Part shown: piece after piece, positions 61,591 to 64,000 of the stretch | Layout: each line of letters opens with the position of its first letter | Position numbering within the stretch: position 1 is the first letter of the stretch | Assembly (NCBI GenBank): GCA_028279655.1 | Contig: JANQNH010000001.1 | Span: forward strand, 81,484-145,483 | Source: Candidatus Nanoarchaeia archaeon | Lineage (GTDB): Archaea; Nanobdellota; Nanobdellia; Woesearchaeales; JACPBV01 | Direction: 5' to 3' | Length of the DNA: 64,000 bases | Notes under the pieces: generated by a model | What the model was told of the DNA's origin: nothing | What the model saw: only the letters and a program-made list of their open reading frames with translations | Database searches by the model: none | Position numbers and translations under genes: made by a program

Positions 61591-62160
61591 TTATATTTTA
61601 TGTTCTTTTTCGGTTCTTATTATCCGTTTTTCGCTTATTATGATGTTAACAGGGACGTCCCATTCGTCGGCGGGTATATCATCTATGATCTCAAAGTCCA
61701 TGCATAGCCCTATCTTTAAGGCAGATATATTTTTAAGGAAGTTATCATAATATCCCTTTCCAAATCCTATGCGGTTCCCTTTTTTATCAAAACCTATCCC
61801 AGGTACAAGGATCATATCTATCTCACGCATGCTTACCTTCTTTACTTCGATGGGTTCCTGTATTCCATAGCTGCTTCTCTGCATACCGAAGCAATTCTCT
61901 ATATGGCAGGGCACTATCTCAAAGTCTATGACCTTGGGTACAACTACTCTTTTGGTCTTGTCATTTAAGGCTTCATGGACTATGTTGTGGGTATATACCT
62001 CTTTTCCAAATGACACAAAGAACATGACTGTCTTGGCTTTCTTGTACTCTTCCAAGGCAAAGAGTTTATCCTTGATTGTATTTCCTTTTTTTACTATATC
62101 TTTCTTTTCCTGTTTCTTTCTCTCTTCCAATAGCTTTTCTCGCAAGTTGTTCTTATCCAT
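61591..62160 (-). CDS. ygfA: 5-formyltetrahydrofolate cyclo-ligase, 189 aa
   Basis: The C-terminal signature LVPGIGFDKKGNRIGFGKGY YDNFL is diagnostic, with an N-terminal basic helix (LREKLLEERKKQEKK) and VMFFVSFGKEVYTHNIV typical of the family. It recycles inhibitory 5-formyl-THF to methenyl-THF. It stands between glyA and the phosphate transporter with its own TATA (GTTTATTAACC, about 62183-62193), and completes the one-carbon set. Confidence 0.9.
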   Translation of the reverse strand: MDKNNLREKLLEERKKQEKKDIVKKGNTIKDKLFALEEYKKAKTVMFFVSFGKEVYTHNIVHEALNDKTKRVVVPKVIDFEIVPCHIENCFGMQRSSYGIQEPIEVKKVSMREIDMILVPGIGFDKKGNRIGFGKGYYDNFLKNISALKIGLCMDFEIIDDIPADEWDVPVNIIISEKRIIRTEKEHKI

Positions 62161-62204
62161 ATGTAGATTTGTTTGGATAGTAGGTTAATAAACTTATTGT
62201 TTGG

Positions 62205-63845
62205 TTACCACACATCATCGCTGTTCCATTGTAACTTACCTAATGTAGCTTGAGCTATATTTGTTAGATGATCGCCTATCTTCTCAAAGTTCATCAGTAG
62301 ATCTATAAAGACAACACTAGATGTGTGCTTGCATATCCCTTTGCTTAGCCTATCGACATGTGTGCCTCTGTACTCTATAACTAGATTATTGACCCTTTTC
62401 TCTTTATTGAGTACACTCTTTGCCAGATTTTTATCATTATTCTGGAATGCGGTTGTCGAGTCATTTATCATCTCCTTTATTATTGAATCAACTCTTTTTG
62501 CCTCTTCATAGGCCTGTTTACTGAATTTAAGCCCGTAATCTATCCTTCTCTCAGCAAGTTCTGCAATATTTACGGCGTGGTCTGCTATCCTTTCTATATC
62601 ATTTATAGTATGGATCAATGAGGGGATCATTGAAGCTTCTTTTTCTGTTATCTCCCTTTCCGTTATCTTAACTAAGTAGTCTGTTATTGCTTCCTGCAGT
62701 TCATCAATCATATCTTCCCTTGCAACAACCTTCTGCAGTTCTTTTCTGTTTCTTTCATAGAATGCCTTTGTCGAGTTTTCAACCATCTCTTTTGCGAATC
62801 CTAGTGTTCTTAGTATCTCTTTTCTAGCAGCATCAATCGCAATGCTTGGAGTGTTTAACAGATTCTTAGCAAGATATTTCGGTCCTCTTTCTACGGTTAT
62901 TTCCTTGCCAGGGACTATCTTTTCTACAAATCTGGCGAAAAAGGCTGTAAAACCAATGAATATTGCTGTGTTTACGACATTAAATATCGTATGGAAATTG
63001 GCAATCTGCCTCATCAGGTCTGCTGAGCTTTGTAGGACTAATAATCTGTATATGGGAAGTAGGATAATTGCAATCATCGTCCCGAAAACGTTAAACATCA
63101 CGTGAGAAGCAGCTGCCCTTTTTGCAGATAGATTTGTGCCAATACTCGCTAACATTGCTGTTACGCAAGTCCCAATATTTGTTCCCAGAACAATTGGCAA
63201 GGCACCGTTTATATCAAGCAGTCCAATGCTGGCCAATGCCAAGACAATCCCTGTAGTTACAGAGGAGCTCTGGACAATTGCTGTTGCGATTGTGCCTACG
63301 AGGATGCCCAGAAAAGGGTTGTGACTGAATCTTGTGAATGACTCTTTTATTATTGGGCTGTTACCAAGCGGTTTTACACCTGAGGACATTATACTTAATC
63401 CAAGGAACAAGACACCAAAACCAAGTATTGCTTCACCCATCTGCTTGGTCTTCTTCCTTTTTCCAAACAGGTGCATGGCCGCGCCAACACCTATTATAGG
63501 GAGGGCGTAATCTGTAAGCTTGAATGCTATCAGCTGAGCTGTTATGGTTGTTCCGATGTTTGCTCCAAATATTATTGGTATTGCCTGTACTAAAGTCATT
63601 AGACCGGCATTAACAAATCCAACAACCATGACTGTGGTTGCGGAAGAGCTTTGTACCACAGAGGTTACTAATGCTCCTAGTCCAGTACCTATAATACGAT
63701 TGTTTGTAAGATGGGAAAGAATATCTCTCATCTTTTGGCCTGCAGCTTTTTGAAGGCCATCTCCCATAACTTTAATTCCAAAGATAAACAGGCCCAATCC
63801 CCCTACAATACTAAAGACTAAAGACGTTAGATTAAAATCCCCCAT
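62205..63845 (-). CDS. Na+/phosphate cotransporter with C-terminal PhoU domain, 546 aa
   Basis: Two inverted NptA/PNaS repeats carry the transport motifs SVVQSSSATTVMVVGFVNAG and AIVQSSSVTTGIVLALASIG, with about eight membrane helices up to residue 320. Residues about 340-540 are a PhoU-like three-helix-bundle domain (HTINDIERIADHAVNIAELA, NFEKIGDHLTNIAQ). It imports or exports phosphate with sodium and is probably gated by its PhoU domain. A TATA box (about 63870-63879) gives a leaderless start. Confidence 0.9.
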   Translation of the reverse strand: MGDFNLTSLVFSIVGGLGLFIFGIKVMGDGLQKAAGQKMRDILSHLTNNRIIGTGLGALVTSVVQSSSATTVMVVGFVNAGLMTLVQAIPIIFGANIGTTITAQLIAFKLTDYALPIIGVGAAMHLFGKRKKTKQMGEAILGFGVLFLGLSIMSSGVKPLGNSPIIKESFTRFSHNPFLGILVGTIATAIVQSSSVTTGIVLALASIGLLDINGALPIVLGTNIGTCVTAMLASIGTNLSAKRAAASHVMFNVFGTMIAIILLPIYRLLVLQSSADLMRQIANFHTIFNVVNTAIFIGFTAFFARFVEKIVPGKEITVERGPKYLAKNLLNTPSIAIDAARKEILRTLGFAKEMVENSTKAFYERNRKELQKVVAREDMIDELQEAITDYLVKITEREITEKEASMIPSLIHTINDIERIADHAVNIAELAERRIDYGLKFSKQAYEEAKRVDSIIKEMINDSTTAFQNNDKNLAKSVLNKEKRVNNLVIEYRGTHVDRLSKGICKHTSSVVFIDLLMNFEKIGDHLTNIAQATLGKLQWNSDDVW

Positions 63846-63881
63846 AGGGAAGAAAGAGTAGAGGGTTGTATAAATATTTTG

Positions 63882-64000
63882 TTATTTTATAATGCTAACT
63901 GCAAGATTTATTATTTCATTGAAATCACCCTTATTTGTATTATATTTAGCGAATTCCACCAGTCCACAGAGATTAAGGCATCTTTGTGTCTGTTCGTAGG
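63882..64000 (-). CDS. C-terminal end of an unidentified protein (partial)
   Basis: The frame enters at the window edge and ends YEQTQRCLNLCGLVEFAKYN then TNKGDFNEIINLAVSIIK, with a stop at 63882-63884. It is an amphipathic helical C-terminus. Too little is present for identification. Confidence 0.5.
   Translation of the reverse strand, partial: YEQTQRCLNLCGLVEFAKYNTNKGDFNEIINLAVSIIK

Overview
The window is archaeal. TATA boxes of the type TTTAWATA sit about 25 bp upstream of many starts, and many genes look leaderless. The informational genes are archaeal: eL42, eS27, aIF2-alpha, Nop10, a GINS subunit, prefoldin alpha, a Hel308 piece and ScpA. There is an S-layer protein with a long secretory leader, and every recognisable tRNA carries an intron. 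Small genes, a Woesearchaeota-like S-layer N-terminus, bacterial-type purine and folate genes, and a UAU-anticodon tRNA-Ile suggest a DPANN lineage (Woesearchaeota or Pacearchaeota-like). That placement is inference and was not checked by phylogeny.

Layout. 1-7.8 kb: an operon of an AbrB-like protein, a 38-aa protein, two membrane von Willebrand A proteins, a coiled-coil protein, a membrane protein, a MoxR ATPase and a DUF58 protein. 7.9-25.4 kb: a cell-surface region with a lipoprotein, CorA, a TPR glycosyltransferase-like protein, the S-layer protein, a polysaccharide deacetylase, an acyltransferase-like membrane protein, a GT-C protein, three radical SAM enzymes, a GT2 enzyme and a frameshifted NlpC-like gene; a GINS gene lies among them. 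25.4-28.4 kb: a cupredoxin-like lipoprotein, then the eL42-eS27-aIF2alpha-Nop10-PAC2 operon. 28.5-33.7 kb: enolase, DUF1015, iPGM and GalT. 33.7-34.0 kb: a palindromic insertion flanked by 15-bp direct repeats, followed by a Hel308 gene cut off after its first RecA domain. 34.7-39.9 kb: a Yip1-like protein, FtsY, prefoldin, PRPP synthetase, a TPR-like protein and ScpA.

39.9-43.8 kb is an accessory tRNA island: tRNA-Val, a tRNA-like relic, tRNA-Gly, a PD-(D/E)XK nuclease-like gene, tRNA-Ile(UAU) with two introns, two tiny genes, and tRNA-Glu. Right after tRNA-Glu lies a 1.8-kb element bounded by a degenerate copy of the tRNA-Glu 3' end; its only intact gene is an unusual twin ABC ATPase. 43.8-47 kb: a lipase-like surface protein and a minus-strand operon of five micro-proteins, three of them zinc-ribbon-like.

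47-64 kb is mostly minus-strand metabolism: purM, purB (fused to a winged helix, with a structured leader), purC, purE, purH and purN (frameshifted), coupled to folC, folD, glyA and 5-formyl-THF cyclo-ligase for one-carbon supply. PRPP synthetase at 37 kb feeds the same pathway. Also here are an IMPase-family phosphatase, a SemiSWEET transporter, an N-acetylglutaminylglutamine (osmolyte) synthetase-like protein, and two phosphate genes (an AbrB-PhoU regulator and a Na/Pi cotransporter).
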